Source: Scylla paramamosain
Taxonomy: Eukaryota; Arthropoda; Malacostraca; Decapoda; Portunidae
NCBI RefSeq assembly: GCF_035594125.1
Contig: NC_087152.1
Location: forward strand, 7,061,001 to 7,125,000
Reading direction: 5' to 3'
DNA length: 64,000 nucleotides
Both the position numbers and the translations under genes were made by a program. Shown here piece by piece: positions 22,925-60,899 of the stretch (its first letter is position 1; the number at the start of each line of letters is the position of its first letter). Below the pieces are notes generated by a model that was given only the letters and a program-made list of their open reading frames with translations, did no database searches and was not told where the DNA came from.

Positions 22925-23168
22925 AAGATTAATACAAGAGTTAACCTGTATTCTCAATCATTCATCCTTTCTCTGGTAAACTCTGGAACTCCCTGCCTAC
23001 TTCTGTATTTCCACTTTCCTCTTTCAAGAAGGTTTCAAGACACTTATCCTCCAATATTTGATTATTCTGTTTGACTTAACTTTAGGAACTGGCACTTAAG
23101 TGGGCCTTTTTTTTTTTTTCAAATTTTTATTGCCCTTTGCTAGTGTCCCTCTTACAAAAAAAAGACTG
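22925..23168 (+). mobile_element. Short 3' fragment of the Jockey-like LINE family
   Basis: Contains the LINE tail (SQSFILSLVNSGTPCLLLYF) and 3' UTR, ending ttgccctttgctagtgtccctcttac followed by a short poly(A). The terminal motif matches the 3' end of the copy at 2.05 kb. About 240 bp remain. Confidence 0.65.
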
Positions 23169-23619
23169 TAGTGGTTGATATTGAAGGCCTACAAGGATGT
23201 TTGTGTAACTCACTTTCTGGGTTTCCCCATTAAATTTTTATACAGATTGCTACGAAAGTCTTGTGGTATAGTGCCTGTGTTAGCAGCTCTTCACTATTCA
23301 AACCTTGCAGCTGGTGGTGGTCATGTATTTGTGTTCAACTCTGAAATTAGTGTTATTTCTTTATTCAAGGTGTGTTTCATTTTTTTCTCTTATTTTAATA
23401 CTGACGTTAAGTCACTTCCTGGGAGAATGTTCCAGGATCTCACTACTTTTATAAAATATTTTCTTGCATCTCAGTTGCTTCTTAGGTATTGCTGTGCATT
23501 TGTGTGATGGTTTCATCTTTAGAAATATTCGTTGACACACTTTGGTATTGTGTATTCCCATCTTGGTTTTGAACACTTGTTGAATTTTGTCCCTACTATA
23601 AGCTAGTGTCTTCAAGTTC

Positions 23620-23650
<31 letters not shown>

Positions 23651-24137
23651 CATTTTTCATTTGTAAGCTATTTCAGTGTTGGAATGAATCTGGTAGCCCT
23701 GCATTGTACATTTTTCTGTAATTTTAATGTCCTTGATCTTCTAAGGATACCATTTCTGATTAACAAATTTTAGGTGGGATCTTACCAGTGATGTATACAT
23801 TATAAAGGCTTAAATATTTCCTTGTCTTTTGTGCTAATTGTTCTGATGAATCCTACCATCCTATTGGTTTTGTGAATTTTTTTGCTGTGTGTTCTTCAGT
23901 GTTTAATTTCTTATTGATCTCCACTCCTAGAGTCTTTCTCAAGTTAGTACCCCTCATGTCTGATATTATCAACGGGAAAGATTCTCATGAAAACCTAACA
24001 ATTCTCTATAAGATTTTGAAAATAATCTCATTGAGGAAACAAAACATTTGAAAATATTGGTAAGTTGCTCTCTGGCATTCAGTAAAGCAGTGGTTGCATT
24101 CTCTGCAGTGCAGTGAAGTCAAAACTACATTAGCATC

Positions 24138-50132
<25,995 letters not shown>

Positions 50133-52156
50133 TCACACACACGGCTGTTGCACGTAGTTGAGACAGTAGCCTCGGTTCCCCGATTCCAGAACGGCAGCGT
50201 TGCCCTCGGTATCATCAGTGTGATAGACCAACGTAAACGGCTTCACGAAACCTGTGGGAGAAAGGAGAGGCGAAAAGGATGATAGATGCATGAATAATGC
50301 TTAGTGGTGAAATCATTACGTTTACACAATTAGGATTTATATATGGCCTGAACAAAATCGTGATAACCATAAACATAAGTTTCTCCATGAAGCTCATGTT
50401 TACAGAAATCAGAGTTTACTACAGGTTACAGTAATATTTGTGGTGCTTAGAGCCAGAGTGACGTAAGCACCAAAACTTGGAAAACCTAGAAAAAGTCAAA
50501 ATTTTGCGCGTTTCAAAATACGATTTCTCTTCAATGGACTTCGATAAAAGTAATGATTGGTAACAAAATGTTCTGTAATTTATGCCCTTTACAACTATTT
50601 AGATGAATCACATTATGAAATTACAATAAAATTACATTATCAAAAATAGGTGGGTGTGATGGTGGGGAGGTGTCCTCTTGGAGGAAGAATCCTTCCTCTA
50701 AGAATGTCCTGGCGTGGCACGTGACTTGCAGCGCTAACCGTCATTGGCTGGCTCTTCCCGCGCTGCTGTGGCAAGGGGGCTGCTTCTCTCTGGCCCCAGC
50801 AACTGATACCTATCACTCAAGCGTGGCAAGAAGGTTCCTTGGATAGTTTCACTTGGATGGATTTTTGACAACATTGTGGGGTCCATTCTGACGTCTGCGT
50901 TCTCACCCGTCACAATAGAAAAGTTGGGGAAGACAGTGAAATAAAGATAATAATTTCGGTCACGAGGTCGCTTACGTCACTGGCTCTGGGAGCCTCATTT
51001 ATGCTTTTGGAGACTTGTGTGCCACGCGTAGTGGCACCTCCGTTAATGACGCACACCATAAAATAAAGTGGTGGTGCTTAATGATAACACAAGGTCTCCA
51101 TGCATATCCCTTGTGTGTGCGCACTATCCAGAGCCAATCACGAACGAAGGTCAGTTTAGGGGTAAACTGACCTTGACGTGAGCCACTCACTCGTTCAGCA
51201 GCTGTTGAGGTTCTTTTGTTTTGTTTTGCTTTAAAATACACAAAACTAGCATATTTACACAAACCACCAGTCATATATTTTCAATTTATTCTCATCTTTT
51301 TATTTATTTATTTATTTATCTATTTATTCTTTTTTTTTTTGTCACTTTTTCCCTTATATTTTGTTTATTTTTTCCTTTCCTCCATTCATCTGATTTTCTC
51401 AGTTTTCATTTGTCTCATAACTCCAGTTTTCTCCCTCCTACTCTGTACTTTTTTTTTTCTTTTTACTTTTAAAATCTACTGTTTTCTTAAATATACAATC
51501 TCATCCTTGCATCATGCTTCCCTTCCCCTTCCTTCACCACTCACGCTCTGTTGATCTCCCAGTTACCTTTCCCATTAAGGCCCAATACTACCTTTACAAA
51601 GCACGCATTTTTCTTTCACCTTCCATATCCTTCCTTCACACCCTCGTGCATAGTTACCACCACCATATCCCGCCTTCGCCTCAAATTTTCTCCCCACTGA
51701 CCCCGTGTTCAGAAACGCTCTGCTCTCTCATTATGATTATGCCAGGTTCCCAAGAGTATTTCTCCTGTTAATCATGTAGAAATATTGTTAATCTGTCACT
51801 AGGACCGTAAAAACACCATCGAAAACCAGTGTAACTTCAAGTAGAGCCTTTTGAAAGTAGTGATGTGGCGCAGAAATGTTTCAGAATAGTAGTCATACTC
51901 CTAGCATTCACTCACTGTACAACACGGCGTCTCCAACGGTGACTCCTTCTCGCACATTAAAGGCGTCACCGCAAATTCTGTCCACGCAGTTAGCAGTGGG
52001 GTCGACGGAGGAGTCAGACAGGCAGGGAATGATGAGCCAGTCGTTGGGGCAGTTTGCTTGCCCCACCACGGCCCCCACTTGCGTTGTCGTGCTGCCCGTC
52101 AGACTGAAGGACTCGGGATCGACGTTTACTAGGGAAAGGGAGAAGGAATACGTAGT

Positions 52157-52203
<47 letters not shown>

Positions 52204-52238
52204 ATGCAGCGTCTTAAGGATCAACTTCTGTGGCCTCT

Positions 52239-52269
<31 letters not shown>

Positions 52270-52609
52270 ATAATATTAGCACCGCGAGGCCGAGAGATGA
52301 ATGGGTTGAAGTGCTTGAGTATGAATGTGGGCGGCCGTGAGCGCGAGAGGAAGACCATCAAAGGCTGAGTGAGAGTCGTGGGAATGACGGCAGAAGGTAT
52401 TACAGACAACGCTTGATGGGAGCAGCTGATGGATGGTATATGGTTAGTGTGGGAAGAGGTGGATGAGTGTGGCAGTAAGTAAAATAAAACACAAATAAGC
52501 GAATTAATGAATAAATGATATGGCGACTTTGATGGCAACTGACGTCATAACCGAACAAAATAGCTTAGTAGTAAGTTTTCAATCGTCATCCTCTTCACAC
52601 AGCACCAAG

Positions 52610-52679
<70 letters not shown>

Positions 52680-54289
52680 TTTACTCTAAACTCCTCCTTC
52701 CTATCTTCCCCTCTTTCCGTCCATACAAAACATTCTAACTTCTACCCTTTTCCAAGTTCCCTCGTTCTTTCTTTTCCGCATCCGTCCTCTAATTGTAACT
52801 AAATAACTTCCCTTTCATGTAGTACTTCCTCTTCCTCCTTGTCTTTCATTCCTTACCGGTATCCGCACAAGCAGTGTATTGAATGCCGCAGAAATTCCTC
52901 TCGGTACGCACGCAGGAGGTGTAGTCTTGATTGGAAAGCTGCAGTCCGGTGCTCACGTCGTAGTTGTAAGTCTTAATCTGGCCCGTCACACCCTGGTAGT
53001 ACTGCAGGCATCCGTTGGGAGCTGAGTGAGAAAAGACCTTTCGTAGGAGTCTTGCAGAGTGCTTTGTTTATGTTGGGAGAAGGAGGTGATGGTTTGGAGA
53101 ATGAAGGGAGTTGGTTTGGTGATGTCTTGTTATCAGGAAGGAGGATAAACTTGATAAATAAAAGAGATGATAAAGAAAGGAGAGGAATTTAAGTTTTGGT
53201 GGTTAGAGGAAAGGTTCAGTCAATGATGAGAGGATAGGGAAAGTTAAGCCGTGTTCAGAAGGCAAGTAACATACCGCACTCTCTTTCACTATGTATATCC
53301 CTTTCCCTCGGTACGTCCACTGATTTGCTGAGAATATATCACTTGTCAGGTTTTGTAAGGATATTCCCAGGGGATCAGAGGACATGAGTTTGAGGGAAAA
53401 AGCTAACCTTCCACTGCGTTTATCATTTTCCCTCGAACTCCACCGAATTACTAAGAATCAATCACTAGTTGTCTTTTATAAGGGAATTGCCGGCAGAGGA
53501 CATGCGATTGAGGAAAAGGAAGAGATCTAAACGCAGTGGAAATAAGTGCAGACTTATGACCGACTTGTGACAGTGACTGTACCAAGAAAGTATTGCCATT
53601 ATATTGATTCTTGACGTAATGGAACCTGCTCTACTCATCCTTGCTGTGGCACTGGGATGATTTGTATACTAATTCAGTTGTTATTATTTTTGATACAGTA
53701 ACGGAGAGTCAGAGCGTGGCCTAGGTTAGGTTATGCTATGTTAGGTTAGGTTAGGTTAGGTTAGGTTAGGTTAGGTTAGTTTATGTTATATTATGTTATG
53801 TTAGGTTATAAAATTATGTCATGTTAGATTAGATTAGGTTAAGTTAGGTCATATTATGTTAGGTTAGGTTAGGTTACTACATTAGGTTAGGTTAGGTTAT
53901 ATTAGATTAGGTTAGGTTAGGTTATATTATGTTAGGTTAGGTTAGGTTATATTATACTAGGTTAGGGTATGTTAGGTTAGATTAGGTTAGGATAAGTTTG
54001 CTATCAATTAATTCACTTATTACTATCATTGACGGAGAGTGGCAGCGTGGCCTCACCCGTGTAGTCAGTGTTGCAGGGAATCTGGGACACCTTCACCTTC
54101 CAGCTGCGCTCAAAGGCGGGCCCCATGGTGATGACGGTGAGCACGGCCTGGGTGTTGCTCGTGCGCCCCAGATCCACGTACACTGCCCGGTGCAAAGGGT
54201 GTTTATTTATATACTTATTCATTATTTTTCTCTGTTGTTGGAAGGCTTTTCTTTACTTACGTGTGTGTGTGTGTGTGTGTGTGTGTTTG

Positions 54290-54333
<44 letters not shown>

Positions 54334-54450
54334 TGTAAGGCCGCTTTTACATTATTTATTTATCCATTTCTTTATTCATTTATTTATTTTATTTATCCTA
54401 TTCATTTTCTTTCTTTCTTTCTTTCTTTCTTTTTTTTTTCTTTTCTTTTT

Positions 54451-54521
<71 letters not shown>

Positions 54522-55384
54522 TGGGAACACGAGGAGGGACTTAACATTTTGAAATATTCTCACGGCACACTGACCCCATTCCTCTTTGAAATAATAATAC
54601 ATTTGTGTTTTAAGTGATGAAACCTGCAAAATGTTACACGAATAAGTTCTTGAAAAAAACCCGGCCAGAACTGTGGTGCAGAAATTTACTGTACCTGAAC
54701 GATGCAGCTTGCAAAAAAAAAAAAAAAAAAAAAAAAAAACATCAGTCCTACTTTGTCTTCGCGAGTTATGAGAAAAAAATAATTGAAAAAGATGAATTTA
54801 TAAAGTTGGAGGGCGCTGACTTGTTTATTTATTTATTTATATATTTATTTATCTATTTGTTGTAAGAAATATTAACTGACAAAGATGAATTTACAAGTTT
54901 GATAACGCTGGCTTGTTTACTTATTAATTAATCTATATACCTGTTTATTAATTTTTTGTAAGAGGAGGTCTGGCCAAGGGGAAAAAAGAAGTTTAAGGAA
55001 AAAAATAATAAAACATACCGAAAGCTCTACTCCTGAAAGATGACTCAGCACATTTTATGCAGCAAACTGAGAAGACAATGGCAGCTCACTCAAGTATTCC
55101 TCAGCAAATAAGTAACGAACCATTGCATAGATACCGGTATAGATTTTAGGAATGGCTACAGCTACAAGTGTACACGCATCGTAATTACTCATTAGCTTCA
55201 CGCATGAAGACCCCGGTGCCTGCTCTCAGCCAGCCAGGAATGTGTTCATCAGAAAGAGTACGTGTTCGCATTATTATTCGTGCTGATGAAGCTAATTGAA
55301 TAAATATAATTAACGTGGCTGTACGTCGGTGGATGGTGCTTTCCCTCCCTTCCCTTCCCTTCTACCCTTCCCTTGTGCCTTTCC

Positions 55385-55447
<63 letters not shown>

Positions 55448-55581
55448 CTATCCATTTCGTTCTTTATCCTCCTCCTCCTCTTCTCTTCTCTCCCCTCCTC
55501 TCCCAGTGTATTGTTGCCGTTAGCTATTGTGACCTTAATTCCTAATGGACAGTAACGGTTAATGAAATCCATAAATTGTGT

Positions 55582-55665
<84 letters not shown>

Positions 55666-55948
55666 TGTGTGCGTGTGTGTGTGTGTGCATACGCCTCCTT
55701 CCAACAGTTTACGTTCATTCTTGGTCTGCTGGATTACCATTTCTTTCTCTCCCCCCAATCTTACCCCCCTGAACAAAAAAAAAAAAAAAAAAACTTTAGT
55801 GCCCCTCAGTTTGATCCATTTCGCCCTGCAGGCATCCAAAATCTTGTTTCACTTTAGCAAACCAAAACTCAAACCAATCTTTTTCCTCACTCCAGCACTT
55901 CTTCCCTTCTGCTTCCCGTATTCTCCGCCTGCCTGCCTGAACCTCCCG

Positions 55949-56018
<70 letters not shown>

Positions 56019-56824
56019 CGCCTGCCATCCCCTTGAGCCTCACTGTGGTTGCCGGTGCTGGTGCCACAGATGATGGGGGTGGAGCTGCCGCCTGACACGG
56101 TGAAGCGGTCGTTGAGGCAGCGGTTGTCCGTCGTCTCTGGCCCTGATAGAACTAGGGAGTCGAAGTCCAACCTATGGGATAGATCGATAGAAGGATAAGT
56201 GGTTGGTATAGAAGGGTTATTAGAAAGGAAATAGACTGTAGGAGTGATATTTTCATTAGAAGTAGACAGTATATAAGATGGATAAGGAGTAGGGTGTCGA
56301 AATCCAACTAATGACATAGATAAAGAGATAGATAGAGGAATCTAAATGATAAAATCAGAGAATAAGAGTTATATTTTCAAAAGTGAATGATACAAGAAGG
56401 ATAAGGCCTAGGGTGTTGAAATCCAGCCTGTAGGAGAAATAGATAGTGATAGAGGAGCTGTTGCAAAGGAAATGGAGTGTAGGAGTGGCAGTTCCATTAG
56501 AAGTGGACGAAAAAAGAAGAATAAGGATGAAAGCGTTGAAATCCATAGAGGAAAGGGATTGAACAGAACAGACAGAACAGAGAGATCACTGAAAGGAAGC
56601 AGAATTAAATGAATGATTGTATTGTTGATGGAAATGGAAGGGTGAAGAAAGCTATAAGGAAATCTCAGTAGGAATAGTAATAGAAGAAATAGGTGTGTGT
56701 TTGAGATTTATGATGAAACAATACGAATACTGAGAGGAGAAATGGTGGTGCAGAAGTTGATGTGAACTTAAGGTACTATTATAAAAAGAAGGGAGGGAAT
56801 GGAGGCTTTCTAGATGCATTACCC

Positions 56825-56922
<98 letters not shown>

Positions 56923-57517
56923 AATATGCTGTCAAAAATTAAGGAGGAGAGATAATGAGGAGATAAATCGGACATAAAAAAGGTGACGAGGTGGTGAGTT
57001 GGTGCGGTGGGTCATACGTCTTCCTGTTAATTACTTACCTGAGCTGGCACACGGAGGGGTTGACCTTGTTGACAGTCAGCTGACATGAGCCCACGCCATC
57101 AAAGGGCTTGGGATAGTTTTCATTGACGAAGTAAGTGCAGTTTTGGGTCACCAGGCCGCCGCAAGAGACCTGAACTGTCGTGGTGGTGGTGGTGGTGGTG
57201 GTGGCGGTGGTGATGGTGGTGATGGTTGTAAGGGGTGAGGTAGAGAAGGGAAAATGAGGTAAGTTGTCGTGATAATAGCTACGTTGATTAATTTTATCCA
57301 CTCGAATTTATACTCTCTCTCTCTCTCTCTTCACGGTACTCACATACGCAGCAGTTCCCGCCAGTCTTGCAGCTGCCCGAGGTGACGCCGCCGAGTCTCT
57401 TGCACTCCCTAGCGTTGAAGCAAGTGCCGTTCTCGCCCGAGGAGGAGAGGCAAGGGGTGTTTGCGACGCGCCGTATGTTGAACAGGGAGAGCATGGGCGA
57501 CACGGAGAGCTTCAGCA
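50133..57517 (-). CDS. Secreted Cys-rich/CUB-domain protein (3' seven exons, N-terminus not found)
   Basis: Exons in transcript order are 57517-57344, 57174-57039, 56171-56044, 54182-54057, 53021-52857, 52128-51916 and 50251-50133. Phases agree throughout and the last ends in TGA, giving 353 residues plus one nucleotide from a missing upstream exon. The first exon carries a Cys-rich module (GTCFNARECKRLGG, then CCVF), followed by the CUB-like start SCGGLVTQNCTYF, then LDFDSLVLSGPE, ICGTSTGNHMYVDLGRT, a second module starting NGCLQYYQGVTGQIKTYNYD, and the end GYCLNYVQQPC. This order matches a widespread arthropod family of extracellular proteins annotated as CUB-domain-containing, of unknown function. 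A signal peptide is expected on the missing 5' exon. CUB domains generally bind protein or carbohydrate partners outside cells; nothing here shows a specific partner. Introns hold the TTAGG array, a duplicated splice-site minisatellite and inverted-repeat elements. Confidence 0.85.
50441..50997 (-). mobile_element. Internally deleted 557-bp copy of the 31.4-kb inverted-repeat element
   Basis: Both ends carry the AGAGCCAG(A)GTGACGTAAGC terminal motif in inverted orientation. Interior segments match the reverse complement of 31.4-31.7 kb (for example GTCAGAATGGACCCCACAA and GCCAATGACGG, opposite strand) and of 32.43-32.53 kb. The central coding part is missing, the normal structure of a non-autonomous derivative. 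It lies inside the last intron of the CUB-domain gene. The target duplication is unclear. Confidence 0.65.
51709..51894. mobile_element. Short MITE-like inverted repeat beside CUB-gene exon 52128-51916
   Basis: The ends read GTGTTCAGAAACGCTC on the left and, inverted, CTATTCTGAAACATTT on the right. The interior (CAAGAGTATTTCTCCTGTTA, then TTGTTAATCTGTCACTAG) is nearly repeated at 60.95-61.03 kb and more weakly at 60.18-60.29 kb. It starts about 20 bp inside the intron next to a splice donor. Confidence 0.5.
52157..52675. repeat. (GT)n and (CT)n microsatellites in a CUB-gene intron
   Basis: (GT)n at 52158-52202 and 52241-52269, and (CT)n at 52614-52675, between the exons 52128-51916 and 53021-52857. 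Confidence 0.95.
53720..53996 (+). repeat. Interstitial TTAGG telomere-type array in a CUB-gene intron
   Basis: Perfect TTAGG units run at 53741-53779 (nearly eight). Degenerate TTAGG, TTATG and TTATA units continue to about 53990. TTAGG is the canonical arthropod telomere repeat. The array lies between the exons at 54182-54057 and 53021-52857. Confidence 0.85.
54260..54521. repeat. (GT)n/(CA)n inverted pair, T-rich run and (GT)n
   Basis: (GT)n 54260-54286 followed closely by (CA)n 54290-54330, which can pair as a hairpin. A C/T-rich run (54407-54472) then leads into (GT)n 54473-54520. Confidence 0.9.
55388..56016. repeat. Three (CT)n arrays in a CUB-gene intron
   Basis: (CT)n at 55388-55442, 55588-55648 (continuing into GT units to 55687) and 55953-56016. 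The last lies about 28 bp from the donor of the exon 56171-56044, so it is (GA)n just inside the intron on the gene strand. Confidence 0.95.
56162..56560 (-). repeat. About 120-bp minisatellite that includes copies of a 3' splice site
   Basis: The motif GAA(A/G)TCCA recurs at 56162, 56299, 56418 and 56538. The copies share AGGATAAG, GGAGTG(A/G)(T/C)A, TTCCATTAGAAGT and GTGT(C/T)GAA. On the minus strand the first copy holds the true acceptor and the first codons of the CUB exon at 56171-56044 (LDFDSLVL). Later copies repeat an AG plus an LDFNTLGL-like reading. Confidence 0.7.
56828..56918. repeat. (GA)n array in a CUB-gene intron
   Basis: About 45 GA units, 120 bp from the donor of the exon 57174-57039. 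Confidence 0.95.
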
Positions 57518-57565
57518 CTGACAGGGAGTAACAGGGATTGTGTTATAAGTAGCGGCTGTGATGGA

Positions 57566-57620
<55 letters not shown>

Positions 57621-57994
57621 GATTATTATAACTATTATTATTATCACTATTATTCGTATGACGAGGAACAATCACTACTTTCACGCTTCAGTAGTATGGA
57701 GTATTCCTACTTTACGAATGATATTGATGTGTCTGGTATTAGACATTTAAATATTTATTTGGCTATAAATATGTAGAATATATAAAGATATAGAAGAAAT
57801 AGAAAATGAAGTAGTAGAGAGGAAGTAAAAGAAGAAAAGAAGAAAAGTATAGCCACAATAGGATAAAGAGCAATGGAAAGAAGTATCTTATTGTCTTTCA
57901 CACTTAACAACTTTCATCATTACTCGTATCGGGACAGTAACCAGTTTGTGTTGGCATTAACTCCTGCTTCACTCCGGGCCCCGTGTCGATGCAA

Positions 57995-58022
57995 GGGGCG
58001 GGGCGGGGCAGGGCGGGGCGGG
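57995..58022 (+). other. G-run cluster, potential G-quadruplex or GC-box cluster
   Basis: Five runs of three to four G separated by C or CA (GGGGCGGGGCGGGGCAGGGC and onward). It lies about 480 bp upstream of the first recognised CUB-gene exon, so it could be an Sp1-type GC-box cluster in a promoter. Position is the only support for that role. Confidence 0.4.
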
Positions 58023-59145
58023 AACTCTTTTCGTCCTCTCGATGTGAAACTGCTTACTCGTGATTAATGCGCGGTTGTGTAAACGAAGGAGTGAATAGTC
58101 GAAGAAAACTTGAATTTTTAAAAATTTCTTATCTTATTTACTTTTTTCCACGGCAACAGCACACATCAGGCTATAGTTATGGACGGGGAACCTGAGACCT
58201 TTTTTGTTTTTCAATAGCATCATGTTGAAGTTGTGGATAATTTATTAGTGTATTGTTACAATTCATTATAAAAGCGGTTCCTTTTCACTACACGTTTAGG
58301 AAAAATAAATTTATATAAAGAGAATAGATTAAAAATGCATTCCTCCTTCTCCTCCTCCTCCTTCTATTCTCTATATAGCTCCCATAAACAGTCCCGCTAA
58401 GAACCAATGGATATGCTGCTGCTTGTTCTTTCATTGTATTCCTTCTCCCCAATATAGTACCAGCACCATCACCACTACGTCCTCCTCTTCCTCCTCCTCC
58501 TCCTCCTCCTCCTCCTTTCACACTGTACTTATGTTAGTATAGTCCCCACAAACAACCTTATAAGGCCCAACACATATACTGCTGTTTGTTTTTTCATTGT
58601 GTTCCCTCTCCTCAATCACCACCATCACCGCCGCCACCACCTCCTACTGTTGTTCCCCTCACCACACATCTCTTTGTATTCAGACCGACCAAAAGCACTC
58701 AGCCTTCACTCCCATTTACTCCGCTTTCGACCTGCGCCACTCCCTCCCTATACGTTTCACTCCCCGCCATCACCACCACTCCCTCCACCACTCCCACTCC
58801 CTGCTGGTGTCCTTGGCGTCCCTCCCGCCAAGTGCAAGCGGGCATCACAAACCAATATTGACGGCGCTCTGCTGTTTCAATCAAATTTTACCTTACATGA
58901 CTACCCTTATTTTTCTTTTTTATATTCAGTCACTGGAGAGCTCGGGTGCGTTTAGGGTTTGGGTGAGAGGTATGGGTTTGTGTGTGTGTGTGTGTGTGTA
59001 TGTAAGTCAAAGCATATATCATTATCTCATCTGAACTCTTATTTATGGTTTTCGTGTCTATTAAAATTTGCTTTTTCTATTTTTCAGCCTCCCATTTTTT
59101 TTTCTATATATTTCATTAATTTATTAATTTGTTCACCTATTAATC

Positions 59146-59239
<94 letters not shown>

Positions 59240-59636
59240 CTCTCATTATCCTTGTCATATTCTCACTTGTACCTCTACTCATTAATGCTGCCCTTTCATT
59301 TTTCCTCCTCCTCCTCCTTCTCCTCCTCGACGCGATACGCAGAAAGACAACCTTCACACCAATTAAATATAAGAACTGCCTCACGATTCTCGCTGACGAT
59401 GACGAGCAGACGTCCCTCGAGGCAGGAATTGTAGCCAACTCAATCAGAAAGGAACACCTCACTAATTTTTTCTTTTTTTTAGTCGATACTCTAAATACTT
59501 TTTGGTTCACTATTTCATGTCCTTTTTTTTTGTGCTGTAGTGTGGTGGTGGTGGTGGTGGTGGTGGTGGTATGGTGGTTGTGGTGTGGTATGATGGTTGT
59601 GGTGTGGTATGGTGGTTGTGGTGTGGTGTAGTGTAA

Positions 59637-59667
<31 letters not shown>

Positions 59668-60129
59668 CTCCTCCTTCACCTCGTTCTTCTCTTCTTCTTC
59701 TTCTTCTTCTTCTTCTTCTTCTTCTTCTTCTTCTTCTCCCCAACAAACCGAATAAATAAAGCATAAGGGAAATTGAGTTCGCAGTAATGTTTTTCATTTG
59801 GCTTTTATGGTTTTAATGTGTGTTTATAGGCACTAAGAAAGGATCTCTTACTTTAGATAACTCCATCACTTTCACCTCTTATGACTTCCACGTTTTCCGG
59901 TCTTAATATCCTTTGACTCTTTGTTGATTCTGGCTCTTATATTGTTATAGTTGAGTAATTCAGGTTATTATAGCCGAGTCATTAGGGAGCTTGAATAGAA
60001 GATGAGATAAATTTATGGATGAGGATGATAGGTGAATATAGGTGGATAAGCTGTATGTAAGAACCGCCATGTGTAGGCCTGATGACTTCTCGTAGCTTTC
60101 CTTGTATTCTTACGTTCAGTTCTTATAAT
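58023..60129. other. Non-coding interval upstream of the CUB gene exons
   Basis: No convincing exon was seen. It holds (CTC)n tracts (58349-58369, 58484-58515), a (CT)n array 59151-59243, (GGT)n 59541-59570, (TG)n 59639-59664 and (TTC)n 59691-59736. Open stretches here translate these repeats. Confidence 0.6.
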
Positions 60130-60360
60130 TTTTCGTCCTCGGCTCGTATTATGAAACGCCTTAGACTCTCATAAAAACTATTTTCGAAGGCCACACAGAT
60201 GATTAGCCAATTTATCATGCCTGTTTTTACTGCCAATGCGCATAATCCTTGTTAAAATATCACTAGAATCGTGAAAATATCCTTGAGAATCCTCCCCCCC
60301 CTTCCTCAGTAGTTTCTTTCCTTACGGCATGTTAAAAGTAGTCAAGACAAGTCACGGGAA
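60130..60360. mobile_element. Third, more diverged copy of the same MITE-like family
   Basis: Starts CTCGTATTATGAAACGCCTT and includes TTTTCGAAGGCCACACAGAT followed by GATTAGCC and a diverged TCACTAGAATCGTGAAAATA. The right end (GTTAAAAGTAGTCAAG) is only partly similar. Confidence 0.4.
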
Positions 60361-60822
60361 TGTTTGCGAATGCTGTCCCTCATCCTCGTTTGTTCCTCCT
60401 CCCTTACCTTCCCTAACCAAGACCCATCCACGCCTCGACTCACTTCCACGGTACTGTAAACGCCTTCCCTTTTCTAACCCCGACTCCTCCTCCACACCGT
60501 TTTCTTTCTTCTCTTCCCTTCTCTTGCTACGCTTTCGCTTTTGGACGCGTGACGGGAGAGCATTTTTTCCCGCACTCGTTGAGCGCACACACACTGTACA
60601 TAACGCATACACACGAACGTAGCATGGTAAGTACCTGTCCCCACACCCACCCACCCACATATACGCACACACACACACGGGAAGTCTATTTGGGTGTTGT
60701 TCAGGGTTGTGGATTTGTGTTCAGCGTTCTGTTAGATAGGTAGATGAAGTGACGGACCTGTCAGTAGGGGAGTCCAGAGGAATTATTACGAGTAGATTGA
60801 CTGGCTACCCGCTGACATTCTC

Positions 60823-60828
<6 letters not shown>

Positions 60829-60898
<70 letters not shown>
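60829..60898. repeat. (CT)n array
   Basis: About 35 CT units abutting the MITE-like copy at 60898. Confidence 0.95.

Positions 60899-60899
<1 letters not shown>

Noticed and set aside
23175..23960. Possible LINE-tail resemblance on the minus strand (LKTLAYSRDKIQQVF)
   Set aside because: The resemblance was too weak to name, with no RT motif or poly(A)/microsatellite tail that could be assigned.
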